In this document: piece after piece, positions 4,862-6,127 of the stretch | How the letters are laid out: each line of letters opens with the position of its first letter | Position numbering within the stretch: the stretch's first letter is position 1 | Source: an uncultured Bacilli bacterium | GTDB taxonomy: Bacteria; Bacillota_I; Bacilli_A; RF39; UBA660 | Reading direction: 5' to 3' | NCBI GenBank assembly: GCA_934097255.1 | Contig: CAKONT010000058.1 | Location: 1-6,127, forward strand | DNA: 6,127 nt | Notes under the pieces: model-generated | What the model was told of the DNA's origin: nothing | The model's database searches: none | The model's input: only the letters and a program-made list of their open reading frames with translations | Program-made: the position numbers and the translations under genes

Positions 4862-6127
4862 TTATTGGTTATCTTTTTCGTCATCAGTAGGAATTATAAT
4901 ATCTTCAATATCTTTGTCTTCAGTATTGTCTTTGTTGTTATCTTCAGTATTATCGCTATTGTCACTATTATCGTTATCATCATCTTTATTTTTATCACTA
5001 TCGCTATTATCTACTTCTTTAACAACCGCGACCTTAATTGTTATTTCACCATTACATTTATCAACTCTTTTGTATGCTGGATAGCTTTGTTCGATAACTA
5101 TTCCATCTTCATAACTACCATCAGTTATTTCAACTTCTTCTACATTTACTTTAAGACCTAAAGCAATAAGTGTAGCACGAGCTTGACTACTATTCATTCC
5201 AACGACATTTGGAAGAAGAGAGTAGGTATTAGCTCTACAATATGTTTCTTTACCAACTATTTCCATTTCAAATAAGTTTTCAATATCAAAGTCCATTTCT
5301 TTAATTGAAAGTGTTTTGTTTTCTTTTAGATTATCATTCATCATACTAATAACTTCATCAACGCTACAACTATTTGGAACAAATTCATATAGTACAAGTT
5401 CAGATCTTTCATCATAAATCATTTGACCTGCACCATTTATATATAATTGTTGCATTGTTATTAAGTTTTTAGTTGTACTTGTTTCAGATAATACTTGAAG
5501 GATATCATAGAATGATAATAATTGTTTTGTAGTGAAGTTTGTATCCATACTATTACTTAATGTTTCAAGGATTTCTAGTGCTTTATTTGCGCTTCTTATA
5601 GTTTTTAGTTGATTAATTATACCTTGAACAACTCTTTGTTGATTTAGACCACGTTCGAAGTCTCCAGTTGCTAATGTTTTTCTATGTCTTGCCATAGCAA
5701 GAGCTTGTTCTCCGTTTAGTTTTTGTACTCCTTTTGTGAAACATTGTTCGAATGCACCGAATCTTCTATTACTGTCTTGTTCACAAACACCATCAAGAGA
5801 TTCTGGAACATCAACTGTAACACCACCTAAGACATCAACTAAATTAACAACACCTTTAAAGTTTATTTTTACGTAATAGTCAATGTTAATTCCAAAATAA
5901 TTTTGAATAGTCTTAATCATACAACTAACGCCACCCCATGCTGCGTGAGTTATTTTATTTTCAATTCCACCCATACATGAAATAGGAATGTATGAATCTC
6001 TTGGTATACTTAGTATTGTAGCATTTAATGTTTTAGGGTTAAAAGTAACAAGCATTAAAGCATCACCATTACCACTAGCATTATTTGATAATGTTTCTTC
6101 TGTTGAATCTATTCCCATCACTAATAC
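4862..6127 (-). CDS. LCP (LytR-CpsA-Psr) glycopolymer ligase with PASTA domain, N-terminus missing
   Basis: LCP enzymes move glycopolymers from undecaprenyl pyrophosphate onto peptidoglycan outside the membrane. The frame stays open to base 6127 (V-L-V-M-G-I-D, the first LCP strand), so the N-terminal membrane helix lies outside; the GTG at 6121 is not the true start. Numbering from it, the LCP core (1-172) has GNGDALML (17-24, D20), SIPRDSYIPI (38-47, R41), NKITHAAWGG (55-64), LNGEQALAMARHR (135-147), and GDFERGLNQQR (153-163; R145, R147, D154, R157). These are the expected phosphate and metal contacts. A mixed region (173-300) leads to one PASTA domain (302-368: LPNVVGMNSSQARATLIALG, then VIEQSYPAYKRV). 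The end is an Asp/Asn/Ser/Lys/Glu tail (370-419). Seven cysteines occur (49, 67, 113, 127, 252, 295, 356), unusual for an extracellular Gram-positive protein. LCP function is well supported; the substrate polymer is unknown. Confidence 0.93.
   Translation of the reverse strand, partial: VLVMGIDSTEETLSNNASGNGDALMLVTFNPKTLNATILSIPRDSYIPISCMGGIENKITHAAWGGVSCMIKTIQNYFGINIDYYVKINFKGVVNLVDVLGGVTVDVPESLDGVCEQDSNRRFGAFEQCFTKGVQKLNGEQALAMARHRKTLATGDFERGLNQQRVVQGIINQLKTIRSANKALEILETLSNSMDTNFTTKQLLSFYDILQVLSETSTTKNLITMQQLYINGAGQMIYDERSELVLYEFVPNSCSVDEVISMMNDNLKENKTLSIKEMDFDIENLFEMEIVGKETYCRANTYSLLPNVVGMNSSQARATLIALGLKVNVEEVEITDGSYEDGIVIEQSYPAYKRVDKCNGEITIKVAVVKEVDNSDSDKNKDDDNDNSDNSDNTEDNNKDNTEDKDIEDIIIPTDDEKDNQ
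4865..5011 (-). repeat. Low-complexity Asp/Asn-rich tail coding region of the LCP gene
   Basis: The last 49 residues are almost only D, N, S, K, E and T, with repeats such as DNSDN and TEDNNKDNTEDKD. At DNA level, near-repeats of ATC/GTC/TTC triplets appear, for example TCTTCAGTATT at 4917-4927 and again at 4942-4952. This looks like a disordered, acidic wall-spanning or exposed tail prone to length change by slippage (inference). Confidence 0.6.

Noticed and set aside
4865..5011. Possible CRISPR-like or tandem repeat array in the triplet-rich stretch
   Set aside because: The units are irregular triplets coding for Asp/Asn/Ser in frame, without equal repeats or spacers.
4865..5161. Plus-strand open frame of 98 codons rich in Ile, Phe and Val
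   Set aside because: It is the reverse of the Asp/Asn-rich LCP tail and PASTA region; GAT/AAT codons read backwards give ATC/ATT. It starts just after a terminator and has no ribosome binding site.

Overview
The window is strongly A+T-rich. It reads as chromosomal DNA of a low-GC Gram-positive bacterium (Firmicutes/Bacilli, possibly one of the uncultured gut lineages near Erysipelotrichia, RF39 or the Mollicutes). Supporting signs are the AAA/ATT/TTA-heavy codon use, strong GGAGG-type ribosome binding sites, a HelD helicase close to the Bacillus type, and cell-wall genes (an LCP ligase with a PASTA domain). Tryptophan is TGG at every site checked and no family match needs TGA read through, so nothing suggests the Mycoplasma code. 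The lineage is an inference.

Layout, left to right. (1) The end of a coiled-coil, acidic protein with a hydrophobic C-terminus, entering from outside the window, is followed 21 bases later by a GTG-started 83-residue protein that looks DUF1292-like. Both end at an intrinsic terminator whose loop is the second gene's stop codon. (2) A likely sigma-A promoter abutting that terminator drives helD and, 22 bases after it, a TTG-started Nudix hydrolase. The Nudix gene ends at a strong terminator. (3) An extended -10 promoter immediately after that terminator drives an 82-residue one-helix membrane protein and a DUF368 membrane protein (PopT class, undecaprenyl-phosphate translocase). (4) A bidirectional terminator separates DUF368 from a convergent minus-strand gene. 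That gene encodes an LCP-family cell-wall glycopolymer ligase with a C-terminal PASTA domain and an Asp/Asn-rich tail; its N-terminus lies beyond the right edge.

How the genes fit together. The right half is linked by the lipid carrier undecaprenyl phosphate: LCP enzymes transfer glycopolymers off the carrier outside the membrane, and DUF368 proteins are reported to return the carrier to the inside. The middle operon pairs an RNA polymerase recycling factor with a nucleotide-clearing Nudix enzyme. The left pair is of unknown function. There is no gene-free stretch over 300 bases; the longest gap is the 164-base helD leader. I see no mobile element, CRISPR array, tRNA or rRNA. No clearly new system is present. 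The most unusual items are the cysteine-rich LCP-PASTA fusion, the short HelD, and several inverted repeats built around stop codons.
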